This document shows, piece by piece, positions 8,575 to 17,651 of a DNA stretch of 64,000 nt. Source of the stretch: Halobacillus litoralis (GTDB taxonomy: Bacteria; Bacillota; Bacilli; Bacillales; Halobacillaceae); the NCBI RefSeq assembly GCF_009856415.1, contig NZ_WMEZ01000001.1:806001-870000 (forward strand). The letters run 5' to 3'. Every line of letters starts with the position of its first letter. Positions within the stretch are counted from its first letter, which is position 1. Below the pieces are notes generated by a model that did not search any database, had not been told where the DNA came from, and was given only the letters and a program-made list of their open reading frames with translations. A program made the position numbers and the translations under genes.

Positions 8575-9571
8575 CTCCTCCACCTCTTGCTATCACGATT
8601 TCACCTACATCTTCTAAACGGCGAATCGTAGAAACCACCCTCGTTTGAGCTTCTTCCACATCTCGAAGTCTGACGGGTCCCATGAATTCCATCTCTTCTT
8701 TGAATGTTGTCGCCATCCGTTCGGACATGTTACTGAATACGATGTCTTTGACTTCTTCGCTGGACACTTTAAGCGACAGACGCAGATCATCGTTTTCAAC
8801 ATCACGGATGATCCTCTGAATCGCCCGGTTATCAAGAGCAACAATATCTTCAAAGACGAACATCCGTTTCTTAATTTCTTCCGCCAGTTCCGGATCCTGT
8901 ATTTCAAGGGAGTCAAGAATCGTTCTTTCTGTACTCCGGTCGACACCATTCAAAACTTCCACAACGGCTTGAATTCCACCTGTTTCTGTATAATCCTGGG
9001 TTACTGTTGTCGATAACTTTTTCTCGAGAATTTGTTCAACCTGACTGATCACTTCAGGGGAGGTCGAATCCATTGTGGCTATTCTCCGGGCTACGTCGGC
9101 CTGAAGCTCTTGTGGAAGTTCTGACAAGATTTGTCCGGACTGTTCAGGATCGAGGTAGGATAGTACAAGCGCAATCGTTTGTGGATGTTCGTTTTGAATA
9201 AAGTTAAGAATCTGATGAGCATCTGCTTTTCTTGCAAAATCAAACGGCTTCACCTGCAATGAAGAAGTGAGGCGCCCGATGATATTAGAAGCTTCATCTG
9301 AACCCAGCGCTTTTTCAAGAATTGTTTTTGCATACCCAATTCCACCCTGTGATATATAATCCTGGGCTAAAGCTATTTGGTGAAATTGGTCCAGAATTTC
9401 TTCCTTTTCTTTGCTATCTACTTTTTGAACAGAAGAGATTTCCAGCGTCAATTGTTCAATCTCTTCCTCATCTAAATGTTTGTACACTTGGGCAGCAACA
9501 TCTGGCCCAAGGGAAATCAACAGGACAGCCGCTTTCTGCTTGCCTGTCAATTCCGATTTTCTCAAGGCCAT
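8558..9571 (-). CDS. fliG: Flagellar motor switch protein FliG
   Basis: 337 aa, full length. FliG is the rotor protein that contacts the stator. The N-terminal domain (LTGKQKAAVLLISLGPDVAA) binds FliF. The middle domain contains the EHPQTIALVLSYLDP signature. The C-terminal torque helix region (FVFEDIVALDNRAIQRIIRD) carries the conserved charged residues. It is separated from fliF by 12 nt, and its 3' end overlaps fliH. Confidence 0.98.
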   Translation of the reverse strand: MALRKSELTGKQKAAVLLISLGPDVAAQVYKHLDEEEIEQLTLEISSVQKVDSKEKEEILDQFHQIALAQDYISQGGIGYAKTILEKALGSDEASNIIGRLTSSLQVKPFDFARKADAHQILNFIQNEHPQTIALVLSYLDPEQSGQILSELPQELQADVARRIATMDSTSPEVISQVEQILEKKLSTTVTQDYTETGGIQAVVEVLNGVDRSTERTILDSLEIQDPELAEEIKKRMFVFEDIVALDNRAIQRIIRDVENDDLRLSLKVSSEEVKDIVFSNMSERMATTFKEEMEFMGPVRLRDVEEAQTRVVSTIRRLEDVGEIVIARGGGDDIIV

Positions 9572-9583
9572 ATAAAGACCTCC

Positions 9584-11188
9584 TTAATCTTCCGCAATCC
9601 ATGATCGCAATAATTTTGCAAAATCTTCCGGTTTTTCTTTGGCCATTTTTTCCAACTGTTTCCGTTTACGCGTCCCATCATCTTCACGTTCTTCAATAGA
9701 AGGGACTTCCTGAGGCTTGGCTTCTAGAGCCTCTTCTTCAAACATCATGTACTCTTCATCATTTTGCTCCGTCCTCTTCCTGCGAGTAAGAACGATGAGA
9801 AGGACGATAATTGTGAATAGGAGCAGACCTCCAACAATATAAGCCCAAAGAGGAATCCCCTCACCTGAATCTGGAAACTCAGGTTCACCGTTGAACTCCT
9901 GGAAAACGATGGACACTTTGTCCTGTGTATCCACTTCTCCATATTCGCCATTGATCGATGTTGTAATCATCGAATCTACAATAGACTGGACGCCTTCTTG
10001 CACGGTTTGTTGCTCAGAGGCGGTCAAGTATTCGATTTCCCCCTCCGGACTGACGCCTTTGGTATTATCGATCGCTACTTGAATCCCTAAGTCCCTTACT
10101 TTATAAGGGCTTTCTTCAATATTCTTCTTAATTCTGTTGAACTCGTTATTGATCGTTTCACGGTTCATTTCGTAATCGCCGCCAGAGCCTTCTGCACCAG
10201 CAGGGTATTCTGGTATGTCCCCTTCTTCCGTACCTACAGGTCCCCCTTCAGGTACACCGCCTTCGTAGGTCTCTTCAATTCTCTCTACACTGACAGGCAG
10301 GCCTTCCATCGTTTCAGGATCTACCGGCTCTACCAGTTCCTCTACGCGGTTCTCTTTTGTAAAATCGATGTCTGCGGTTACGGTGGCTATCACTTTCTGC
10401 TGACCAATCATCATCCCGAGCATGCGTTGCAATCGTTGCTTAATATCTCTTTCAATGTCTTTTTTTACATTTTGCTGGTATGTATAAGCATTTTCAGAGC
10501 CACCCATTGGTGAATCATTTATGTCAAAATAGTTAAAATTTTGATCCATAATGACGATATTATCTTTAGGCAGGTTTGGTACAGACTTTGAAGCTAGATT
10601 ATAAAGAGCTTCGATTTGACCATTTTCGATTTGATAACCAGGCTGTACATTGAGCACGATCGAGGCAGAGGCCGGCTGCGCAGATTCAGAAACGAAAATC
10701 TGCTCTTCTGGCATATTGATCATAACTTGAGCATCCTGAATGCCGGTGATGCCCTTCATTAAATTGGCAAGTTCTGTCTGCATCGCATCCAGTTTGATGA
10801 CATCAAACTCATTATCTGTCATCCCCCAAGAAGTATTTCCACTGAAAAAACCATAATCGATCGTTCCACTATTGGGTAGACCGGCGGCTGCGAGGTCTAC
10901 AAGCAAGCCTTCTGCCTGTGTATCTGGTACAAGGATGGTAGCCCCTCCCTGATCAAGTTCATATGTAACCCCTCTTGTTTCAAGTTCCGTCTTAATTTGA
11001 CCAATTTCCTGTAAAGTCAAATCTCTATATAAGGGAACCATCTTCGTACGAGAAGCGAAAACACTTGTCAGGACAAGAAGAAAAATGATGGCAGCCACTC
11101 CGCCGATCATCCACCGCTTTTGTGAATTTTTACGCTCTTTCCAAAAGGTTGTCATTCTTTCTTGATATTTTTTTATTTTTTCTTTCAT
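9584..11188 (-). CDS. fliF: Flagellar MS-ring protein FliF
   Basis: 534 aa membrane protein forming the MS ring. There is a transmembrane helix at about residues 27-47 (WMIGGVAAIIFLLVLTSVFA), then the periplasmic-side ring-building domains (YscJ/FliF type, VPLYRDLTLQEIGQIKTELE). A second transmembrane helix lies near residue 440 (LWAYIVGGLLLFTIIVLLIV). The cytoplasmic C-terminus (KLLRSWIAED) is the FliG-binding tail. The ATG after TGGGGGCAACT was chosen; a GTG seven codons earlier has no site. Confidence 0.97.
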   Translation of the reverse strand: MKEKIKKYQERMTTFWKERKNSQKRWMIGGVAAIIFLLVLTSVFASRTKMVPLYRDLTLQEIGQIKTELETRGVTYELDQGGATILVPDTQAEGLLVDLAAAGLPNSGTIDYGFFSGNTSWGMTDNEFDVIKLDAMQTELANLMKGITGIQDAQVMINMPEEQIFVSESAQPASASIVLNVQPGYQIENGQIEALYNLASKSVPNLPKDNIVIMDQNFNYFDINDSPMGGSENAYTYQQNVKKDIERDIKQRLQRMLGMMIGQQKVIATVTADIDFTKENRVEELVEPVDPETMEGLPVSVERIEETYEGGVPEGGPVGTEEGDIPEYPAGAEGSGGDYEMNRETINNEFNRIKKNIEESPYKVRDLGIQVAIDNTKGVSPEGEIEYLTASEQQTVQEGVQSIVDSMITTSINGEYGEVDTQDKVSIVFQEFNGEPEFPDSGEGIPLWAYIVGGLLLFTIIVLLIVLTRRKRTEQNDEEYMMFEEEALEAKPQEVPSIEEREDDGTRKRKQLEKMAKEKPEDFAKLLRSWIAED

Positions 11189-11250
11189 AGTTGCCCCCAA
11201 AAAAAGCACGACCTAAGCGAATGGTTTAGTGCGAATTAAATATAGTAGAG

Positions 11251-11556
11251 TCACACTTGCATACGCATGACTTCTTTGTATGCTTCTACGACTTTACTCT
11301 GCATTTCAACAGCTGTTTTCATAGTAATGCTAGCCTTTTGTGAAGTAATCATCACATCATGCAAATCATTGATTTCTCCTTTAGCAAGAGCCTTTGTCTT
11401 ATGATCAGACAAGATTTGTGCTTCGTTCACTCTTGCAATCGCATTTTTCAACTGATTGGCAAACGTAGCATGAGCTTCACCAGGAGATACATTTTTCTTC
11501 CATTGCGTTTGAGAAGGTTGGTTTAAGGGGATGGTGTTAACTAGATGGTTTGACAT
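11251..11556 (-). CDS. fliE: Flagellar hook-basal body protein FliE
   Basis: 101 aa rod adapter that joins the MS ring to the rod. The conserved C-terminal half reads FANQLKNAIARVNEAQ, then HDVMITSQKASITMKTAVEM, then KVVEAYKEVMRMQV. A GGAG site lies 8 nt before the ATG. It is positioned between flgC and fliF with a 62-nt gap to fliF, the standard order. Confidence 0.95.
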   Translation of the reverse strand: MSNHLVNTIPLNQPSQTQWKKNVSPGEAHATFANQLKNAIARVNEAQILSDHKTKALAKGEINDLHDVMITSQKASITMKTAVEMQSKVVEAYKEVMRMQV

Positions 11557-11572
11557 TATCGATTCTCCTTAC

Positions 11573-12025
11573 TTATCTTCCGATTTCCAATGCTTTCATT
11601 AACATACTTTTCGATGCATTGACGGCCGTAACATTCGCCTCATAGGAGCGCGTGGCGCTCATCATATCGACCATCTCCTTTAAAGGATCGACATTAGGCA
11701 GTTCTACATAACCATCCTCATTGGCATCGGGATGATTCGGGTTATATACGAGTTTAAATGGCTCATCGTCTTCTACGATTTTTGTTGCTTTCACACCACT
11801 TCCTTGTGTTGAATCAGTGGCTGCTTTATGTAAGAAACTTTTGAAGTTTTTTTCAGACGGCTCAAAAACGACCATTTTGCGTCGATAAGGCTGCCAATCC
11901 CCATTCTCATCAAGTGTTGCTCTCGTTGTGTTTGCATTCGCCATATTCGATGAAGCGACATCCATTCGTAAACGCTGTGCTGTCAGTGCGCTTGCGCTAT
12001 TAATCATTGCATGAAAGATACTCAT
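11573..12025 (-). CDS. flgC: Flagellar basal-body rod protein FlgC
   Basis: 150 aa proximal rod subunit. The N-terminal signature is SALTAQRLRMDVASSNMANA and the C-terminal motif is MVDMMSATRSYEANVTAVNA, followed by MLMKALEIGR. It follows flgB by 3 nt, and its ribosome binding site lies inside the flgB 3' end. Length is normal for the family. Confidence 0.97.
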   Translation of the reverse strand: MSIFHAMINSASALTAQRLRMDVASSNMANANTTRATLDENGDWQPYRRKMVVFEPSEKNFKSFLHKAATDSTQGSGVKATKIVEDDEPFKLVYNPNHPDANEDGYVELPNVDPLKEMVDMMSATRSYEANVTAVNASKSMLMKALEIGR

Positions 12026-12028
12026 TCG

Positions 12029-12421
12029 TTAGTTCCCCCCCCTGATTACGGATTCAAGGCTTCGGAATTTCCCACTCATACGGTCAACCAGGGCCTGATA
12101 TTGAATTTGATTTTGTGCCAGTTCATTCATTTCTTTATCAATGTCCACGTTATTTCCATTATGATTGTATACCGTATTCGTTTTCGTAAACGTCCGATAC
12201 GGTTCACCAGCATCATTCGTAAAAGATAAATGCCGTTCATTCGTTTTTTTCGCTTGCAGAATCGAATGTTCTTGATTCAAGACATCCCTAAAAGCAACAC
12301 CTTCAGCTTTATATCCCGGCGTATCCACATTGGCAATATTGTTAGAAATCGCTCTGTTTTTAGCTGAAGAGTAGTCCAAAGCATTCTCTAGACTTGTAAA
12401 TGTGCTACTGAAAAGAGTCAT
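12029..12421 (-). CDS. flgB: Flagellar basal-body rod protein FlgB
   Basis: 130 aa rod subunit and first gene of the fla/che operon. The family signature is SAKNRAISNNIANVDTPGYK at about residues 18-37, with a C-terminal MNELAQNQIQYQALVDRMSG helix. The ATG at 12421, preceded by AGAGGTGG, was preferred over an in-frame start seven codons upstream. Unlike B. subtilis, it is separated from codY by about 850 bp and a terminator, so the operon must have its own promoter. Confidence 0.96.
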   Translation of the reverse strand: MTLFSSTFTSLENALDYSSAKNRAISNNIANVDTPGYKAEGVAFRDVLNQEHSILQAKKTNERHLSFTNDAGEPYRTFTKTNTVYNHNGNNVDIDKEMNELAQNQIQYQALVDRMSGKFRSLESVIRGGN

Positions 12422-12463
12422 AACTCCACCTCTATTCGACATTTTTCCATACTCACAGACACA

Positions 12464-12493
12464 ATTGTAAAAAAATTCACGTACTTCTGTCTA
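12464..12493 (-). promoter_or_regulatory. Candidate sigma-A promoter of the flgB (fla/che) operon
   Basis: On the minus strand TAGACA and TACAAT are separated by 18 nt and lie about 40 nt before the flgB ATG. Each hexamer has one mismatch from consensus. The sigma-A assignment is by pattern only. No clear sigma-D site was recognised, and other promoters may exist further upstream. Confidence 0.45.
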
Positions 12494-12749
12494 TACAAAA
12501 AACCACTTTTTTACGAGAGTATTACAAACACCCCAAAAGAATCAGGGACAAATTCCTTACTTTTTGGATTTAGTTTCCATCAGTCGAAATCTTTCCCATA
12601 ATGAACATTATTACATAACTTTTTGTCGAATAGTGAATTTATCATGGATATTTTTAAAACACGACTTAAGATAGTGAAAATAGGTTAAATCTGTTAAAAA
12701 TCACTTTGTTACTTTAAGGCACTGATAATAACTTATAGAAGTACACAGC

Positions 12750-13160
12750 TGGAATGTGGGAGACTCGATTACGGGACTTCGTTTGATTTAAGTGCTCCGG
12801 GAACACGGATTCGCTTTCCACGCCTGGCGCAGAGCTCCTCGCACTACGTCCTATGGGGTACCAGCGCTTCCACAACCTATTATCTTCTCAAAATTTCCTT
12901 CAAAGGAATCCGATGCATATGGCAGGGAATCCTTTTAAACCATGTCGTTATCGGTCTTTTCATAAGACCTCACCCTATTAGAAAATCTTTTCGAGAACCC
13001 TTTTTATCACAAGGACGTTGAGTTAGACTCCTACTTAAATGTGTAGGTGCAAAACCGAATATCCATGAGGAATAGAGTGCCTAGTGAGCCTCAAGCAATA
13101 CTACAGTCCGGAGACACTTGGTGTACTCCCGCAGAAAGCGAGTCACACAATACGATAGGG
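12750..13160. repeat. Degenerate copy E of the composite inverted repeat family
   Basis: This fills most of the gap between flgB and codY. It keeps recognisable blocks of the better copies: a left module with CGTTTGATT, then TTCGCTTTCC, GAGCTCCTCG and CTATGGGG; and a right module with GAGTGCCTAGTGAGCC, CAGTCCG, and CTCCCGCAGAAAGCGAG. Stems are heavily eroded, and no terminal inverted repeat survives except a CTTTTCGAGAAC block near 12987. No gene was found here. It looks like an old, decaying insertion. Confidence 0.6.
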
Positions 13161-13231
13161 AGCTATCATTTAATTTACCTGGAAGAATAACAAATAAAAT
13201 TCCAAACATCCCAAAGAAATAAATTTGCGCA

Positions 13232-13268
13232 TGAAAAAACCGCCACCTTGTACAAAGTGGCGGTTTGG
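13232..13268 (-). terminator. Intrinsic terminator after codY
   Basis: An 8-bp perfect stem ACCGCCAC/GTGGCGGT (13239-13246 with 13257-13264) is followed on the minus strand by a run of six T. It lies 4-40 nt past the codY stop. It ends the topA/xerC-hslVU-codY transcript and uncouples it from the flagellar operon. Confidence 0.9.
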
Positions 13269-13272
13269 TTTA

Positions 13273-14052
13273 TTAATTGGTACGAAGCTTTTGAAGCTCC
13301 AGTAGGAAGTTATTATTCAATACTTTGATATACGTTCCCTTCATTCCTAATGAACGGGACTCGATGACTCCAGCACTCTCCAGTTTTCTCAGGGCATTAA
13401 CAATCACTGATCTCGTGATTCCTACACGGTCGGCAATTTTACTTGCTACAAGCAGCCCTTCGTTCCCTTCCAGTTCTTCGAAAATGTGCTCGATGGCTTC
13501 TAGTTCACTGTAGGATAGGGAGCTGATCGCCATTTGTACAACGGCTTTGCTTCGAGCTTCCTGCTCAATTTCTTCTGTTTTTTCATGAAGAATTTCCATA
13601 CCAACGACGGTAGCACCATATTCAGCGAGTAGCAGATCATCTTCATTGAAATTGCTGTTCAGACGGCTCAGAATAAGTGTACCTAGACGCTGTCCACCAC
13701 CAATGATTGGAACAATCGTCGTTAGACCATTTTCAAACAACTCACGGTTTTCAACCGGGAATGCTGTGTACTCACTATTGATATCGATATCCGGTGTTGT
13801 TTCCTCTATATTGAAAAGGTTTTGCGTGTACTCTTCCGGGAATTGACGCTCAGAAAGCATCGCCTTCATTCGCTCATTCTCAATTTCCTGATTGATGGCA
13901 AAGCCTAACAGCTTTCCGCGACGGCTCAAGACGAAGGTATTCGCCTCAATCACATCTCGCATCGTTGCGGACATATCGTTGAAGTCCACGGATTTTCCGG
14001 TTGTCTTTTGCAGCATTGCATTGATTTTACGTGCACGGTCTAGTAGTTTCAT
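13273..14052 (-). CDS. codY: GTP-sensing transcriptional pleiotropic repressor CodY
   Basis: 259 aa. Global regulator that binds branched-chain amino acids and GTP and represses nitrogen, transport and motility genes in rich medium. The N-terminal GAF domain covers about residues 1-155 ([20 protein letters not shown]), and the C-terminal winged helix-turn-helix about 200-245 ([20 protein letters not shown]). The ATG at 14052 lies 9 nt from AAGGAGG and gives the usual length; another ATG two codons upstream is very close to that site. A CodY-box-like sequence occurs upstream of cysH in this window. Confidence 0.97.
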   Translation of the reverse strand: MKLLDRARKINAMLQKTTGKSVDFNDMSATMRDVIEANTFVLSRRGKLLGFAINQEIENERMKAMLSERQFPEEYTQNLFNIEETTPDIDINSEYTAFPVENRELFENGLTTIVPIIGGGQRLGTLILSRLNSNFNEDDLLLAEYGATVVGMEILHEKTEEIEQEARSKAVVQMAISSLSYSELEAIEHIFEELEGNEGLLVASKIADRVGITRSVIVNALRKLESAGVIESRSLGMKGTYIKVLNNNFLLELQKLRTN

Positions 14053-14078
14053 GTTCATTTTCCTCCTTGTTGTTCACC

Positions 14079-15476
14079 CTATAGAATAAATCGGCTCAAA
14101 TCTTTGTTTTTTACAATTGATGATAGTTTGCTGTCTACATACTGTGGTGTGATCTCAATGGTTTCCATCGTTACGTCAGGAGCTTCAAAAGATAAATCCT
14201 CAAGCAGTTTTTCTAAAATCGTATGCAATCTCCGCGCCCCGATGTTGTCTGTTTCCTGATTTACTTCATGAGCGATTTCTGCGAGTCTAGTAATAGCATC
14301 GTCAGAAAATTCAACCTTTATACCTTCTATTTCAAGTAATGCCTTATATTGTTTCAAAAGAGCATTCGAAGGCTCTGTTAAAATATTCTTGAAGTCAGCA
14401 ACACTGAGTTTATTCAACTCTACACGGATCGGAAACCTTCCTTGCAGTTCTGGAATCAAATCAGAAGGCTTCGCCATATGAAAAGCTCCAGCAGCAACGA
14501 ATAGAATATGGTCAGTCGCTACAGGTCCGTATTTTGTGACGACCGTCGAGCCTTCGACGATTGGAAGAATGTCTCTTTGTACACCTTCACGGGATACATT
14601 CGCCTGGTTATCACCCTTCGCCGCCACTTTATCGATCTCATCAATAAAGATCATACCCGCCTGTTCCACTTTAGCTACAGCATCCTGACCGACTTCATCC
14701 ATATCCACCAATTTGCCTGCTTCTTCCTGTGTTAGTACTTTTCTTGCTTCTGAAACAGGAAGCTTTCGTTTCTTTTTCTTCTTCGGCATGAATTGACTGA
14801 ATGCATCCTGCATGTTCATGCCCATCTGTTCCATTCCGGAGCCTTGCATCATGTCAAACATGGAAGATTGAGATTCTTCCACTTCTATGGTTACCATCCG
14901 GTCTTCCAGCTCACCAAGATCCAATTGATGACGAATACGGCTTCTTTTTGTCTCTATTTCCGCTTCTTCACTCTTCTCATCAGGATCCACTTCCTGCTGA
15001 TTGCCTTGATTAAAGATCATCTCAAATGGATTTTTGAAGTTATTGGACTGCTTTTTCTTAGAAGGAACGAGCAGTTTTACAAGCCGTTTGTTTGCTTGTT
15101 CTTCCGCTCTTTCTTTCACAGCCTCCATTTTCTCTTCCTTCACCATACGGACAGCCATTTCCACTAAGTCACGAACCATGGATTCAACATCACGACCAAC
15201 GTAACCGACTTCAGTGAATTTTGTGGCTTCCACTTTAACGAATGGTGCCCCGACTAATTTTGCTAAACGGCGGGCAATTTCTGTTTTCCCTACCCCTGTA
15301 GGTCCCATCATCAAAATGTTTTTCGGAACGATTTCATCTTTCAAATCATCCGTCAGCTGCATGCGACGATATCTGTTACGAAGAGCAATGGCTACAGATC
15401 GCTTAGCGCTTTCCTGCCCAATGATATATTGATCGAGTTTTTCAACAATTTGTCTAGGAGTCAAGTTTAATGACAT
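14079..15476 (-). CDS. hslU: ATP-dependent protease ATPase subunit HslU (ClpY)
   Basis: 465 aa AAA+ unfoldase that pairs with HslV. Walker A is [17 protein letters not shown] and Walker B is [14 protein letters not shown]. The intervening I-domain (residues about 110-240) is charged and Met-rich. The C-terminal helix ends in the LSRFIL tail that docks into HslV to activate it. It is co-transcribed with hslV (12 nt gap) and followed by codY after 26 nt. Confidence 0.98.
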   Translation of the reverse strand: MSLNLTPRQIVEKLDQYIIGQESAKRSVAIALRNRYRRMQLTDDLKDEIVPKNILMMGPTGVGKTEIARRLAKLVGAPFVKVEATKFTEVGYVGRDVESMVRDLVEMAVRMVKEEKMEAVKERAEEQANKRLVKLLVPSKKKQSNNFKNPFEMIFNQGNQQEVDPDEKSEEAEIETKRSRIRHQLDLGELEDRMVTIEVEESQSSMFDMMQGSGMEQMGMNMQDAFSQFMPKKKKKRKLPVSEARKVLTQEEAGKLVDMDEVGQDAVAKVEQAGMIFIDEIDKVAAKGDNQANVSREGVQRDILPIVEGSTVVTKYGPVATDHILFVAAGAFHMAKPSDLIPELQGRFPIRVELNKLSVADFKNILTEPSNALLKQYKALLEIEGIKVEFSDDAITRLAEIAHEVNQETDNIGARRLHTILEKLLEDLSFEAPDVTMETIEITPQYVDSKLSSIVKNKDLSRFIL

Positions 15477-15488
15477 TTATGGTCCCCC

Positions 15489-16034
15489 TTAATCGAGAAC
15501 TTCCAGGATTATTTGATCATTTGTAAACACGCAGATCTCCCCTGCAACCTCAAGCGCTGCTCTAGCAATTTGAGAAGCAGATTGTTCCGGTGAATAACGT
15601 TTCAAAGCTCGCCCTGCACTTAAAGCGAAGTTTCCACCTGAACCAATGGCAAGAATACCATCGTCCGGTTCTATTACTTCCCCAGTACCCGATACAAGAA
15701 ACATATTTTCTTTATCCATGACAATCAACATCGCTTCTAATTTCCTTAGAACACGATCACTCCGCCACTCTTTGGCAAGTTCAACGGAAGCTCTTGCAAG
15801 GTTGCCGTCATAGCTTTCCAGTTTTCCTTCAAACTTCTCAAAAAGAGTAAAAGCGTCGGCAACAGAACCAGCGAAGCCTGCCAATACTTGATCATTGAAT
15901 AATCGGCGAACTTTCCTTGCCTTATGCTTCATAACTACTTGATTGCCTAATGTTACCTGACCATCTCCGCTCATCGCACACTCTCCATTGTGCTGGACGG
16001 CAAAGATCGTTGTTGCATGAAATTGCTGCTCCAT
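15489..16034 (-). CDS. hslV: ATP-dependent protease peptidase subunit HslV (ClpQ)
   Basis: 181 aa, proteasome-beta-like peptidase. The family start [12 protein letters not shown] is present, with the potential nucleophile in TTIF, and later [14 protein letters not shown] and [14 protein letters not shown]. The reading frame opens with a GTG at 16043, but the ATG at 16034 has the best spacing to AGAGGTG. The resulting N-terminus is [10 protein letters not shown]. subtilis CodW begins MSSFHATT and is reported to act as an N-terminal serine protease; that serine is missing here, so nucleophile use may differ. Confidence 0.95.
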   Translation of the reverse strand: MEQQFHATTIFAVQHNGECAMSGDGQVTLGNQVVMKHKARKVRRLFNDQVLAGFAGSVADAFTLFEKFEGKLESYDGNLARASVELAKEWRSDRVLRKLEAMLIVMDKENMFLVSGTGEVIEPDDGILAIGSGGNFALSAGRALKRYSPEQSASQIARAALEVAGEICVFTNDQIILEVLD

Positions 16035-16039
16035 CATTT

Positions 16040-16939
16040 TCACCTCTTATTTGCTCGGGGATGACTGTTCATATATACATTTTTCAAGCGATCTTTCGAT
16101 ACATGCGTATAGATCTGAGTGGAAGAGAGCCGTTCATGCCCTAACAATTCCTGTACGGAACGCAAGTCTGCTCCTTCATTCAGCAGGTGGGTGGCAAACG
16201 AATGCCTCAATTTATGGGGGTGAATATCCACCGTCATTGCTGCTTTTTCCACCATCTTTTTCAATATGAGCCTGATGCCATCAGCTGTCAAAGGCCCACC
16301 TTTAGCATTCAAAAATAACCGTTTACTCGATTCATTTTTCTTAGAAGCCAATTGTTTTCTGCCATCATTTATATATGTCTGAAGTGCTCTTGCAGCAAAC
16401 TGCCCATAAGGAACATAGCGATCTTTGCTTCCTTTTCCATGAACTAAAGCTGTGTTCAGTGAAAAATCCAGGTCTGGAAGTTCTATCTTCACACATTCAC
16501 TGACACGCACGCCCGTACCGTAGAGAAGTTCGATAAGAGCCTGGTTTCTCTGTCCTAAGGGCGTATGCAAATCACTTACTGTAAAAAGTTTCTCTAGCTC
16601 TTCTTCATAAAAGAAGTTTGGAATGGGACTTTCTTTCTTTGGTAAGACCACATTCAGAAATGGATTCTGAACGACAATCTCCTCTCGTTCTAAGAAACGG
16701 AAATAGCTTCTCAAACTTGATATTTTTCTGGAAACTGTCCTTCTTGAATACTCTGCTTCATACTGTCTTGATAAAAAGATTCGGATCACAGGGTATTCAC
16801 ATTCCTTAATGGTCAACCCCTCTGATTTTAGAAAGGATTCAAACTCATCTAAATCTCTTCCGTAATGTTTTAATGTCAGAGGCGAAGCGTTCTTTTCGAT
16901 TTGAAGGTATTCCATAAAAAGCTCTTTGTAAGACTGCAT
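16040..16939 (-). CDS. xerC: Tyrosine recombinase XerC (CodV)
   Basis: 299 aa site-specific recombinase that resolves chromosome dimers at dif. The N-terminal SAM-like core-binding domain is at residues about 1-90. The catalytic set is visible: Arg in GTGVRVSEC, His-x-x-Arg in [15 protein letters not shown], His in [10 protein letters not shown], and the Tyr nucleophile in IYTHV. ATG 16939 follows GAGAGGTGG; a GTG four codons upstream would be too close to it. In B. subtilis trmFO precedes xerC; here a repeat and a promoter do. Confidence 0.95.
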   Translation of the reverse strand: MQSYKELFMEYLQIEKNASPLTLKHYGRDLDEFESFLKSEGLTIKECEYPVIRIFLSRQYEAEYSRRTVSRKISSLRSYFRFLEREEIVVQNPFLNVVLPKKESPIPNFFYEEELEKLFTVSDLHTPLGQRNQALIELLYGTGVRVSECVKIELPDLDFSLNTALVHGKGSKDRYVPYGQFAARALQTYINDGRKQLASKKNESSKRLFLNAKGGPLTADGIRLILKKMVEKAAMTVDIHPHKLRHSFATHLLNEGADLRSVQELLGHERLSSTQIYTHVSKDRLKNVYMNSHPRANKR

Positions 16940-16968
16940 AAGTCCATCCACCTCTCAAAGGCGTCTAA

Positions 16969-16998
16969 ATTTTATCACAACATTCATTGGCATAACAA
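16969..16998 (-). promoter_or_regulatory. Candidate promoter for xerC-hslVU-codY
   Basis: On the minus strand TTGTTA and TAAAAT are 18 nt apart, about 35 nt before the xerC ATG. Loss of the usual upstream gene and the terminator after topA mean that a local promoter is required. Assigned by pattern match. Confidence 0.5.
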
Positions 16999-17202
16999 TG
17001 GATTTAATAAAAATGTAACAAAATTCTGAATTGTTTCCAACTCTAATCAATCAAGTATTTAAAGAAATCGTCCTTTAGCGTGAATTAGTGTCAAGTATGT
17101 ATACTTACCAAAGCGTAATTATAGCGTCCCACATAACCACTGTCAATTAAAAAATAGCGTTCCATTAAAACTCATCGCCTATTATAACAAACGCTCCCTT
17201 TT

Positions 17203-17546
17203 CATTGAGGACTCAGTTTCGAGACTTTTGAGTGAGGAGGAAGGTGCTCGAAACTACCTTGGGAGCTCTTCAGGCGGAGAATGCTCTAACCACAGTACTG
17301 GGACATGTTTCCCCCACCATTATAAGCAAGTCTTGAGCTGAATAGTTTAATTTCTAGTAGCAAATATAGTAAGGGGCGGCGGGGAATGAAGAGACTCCTG
17401 CAGTGAGAGAGTGCTTGGTGAGACCCCGCATTGCGTCAGCCTGAGGAGGCTCACTGGGCTCCCGCGGAAAGCGACTCATTCCCGCCGCCCCGTACCACTC
17501 ACACAACCCCCTCGAAATCGAGCCTTACACAATCCACTCCTGCCAT
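17203..17546. repeat. Copy D of the composite inverted repeat family (left module deleted)
   Basis: The left end carries GAGGACTCAGTTTCGAGA (17207 on) and the right end CTCGAAATCGAGCCTTAC (17511 on), so both inverted termini survive. The left hairpin module is reduced to a stub ending GTGCTCGAAACTACC near 17248-17262. The right module (about 17372-17494) is complete, with a strong outer stem GGGGCGGCGGGAATGA-like to TCATTCCCGCCGCCCC. It fills the xerC-topA gap where trmFO would be expected. No coding sequence is supported. Confidence 0.8.
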
Positions 17547-17595
17547 ATCCTTTAATTACTACTGATATTCATTCCAACAAAGAATAAACCCAATA

Positions 17596-17640
17596 AGAAA
17601 AAGAGTCTACAACTAAAAGGATAGTCATAGACTCTTTGTT
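17596..17640 (-). terminator. Intrinsic terminator after topA
   Basis: A 9-bp stem AAGAGTCTA/TAGACTCTT (17601-17609 with 17628-17636) is followed by five T on the minus strand, 12 nt past the topA stop. It shows that topA does not read into xerC. Confidence 0.85.
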
Positions 17641-17651
17641 TTATAACTAAA

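Noticed and set aside
16985-17045. CodY-box-like sequence upstream of xerC (ACAATTCAGAATTTT on the minus strand)
   Set aside because: Only about 10 of 15 consensus positions match, which is expected by chance in AT-rich intergenic DNA.
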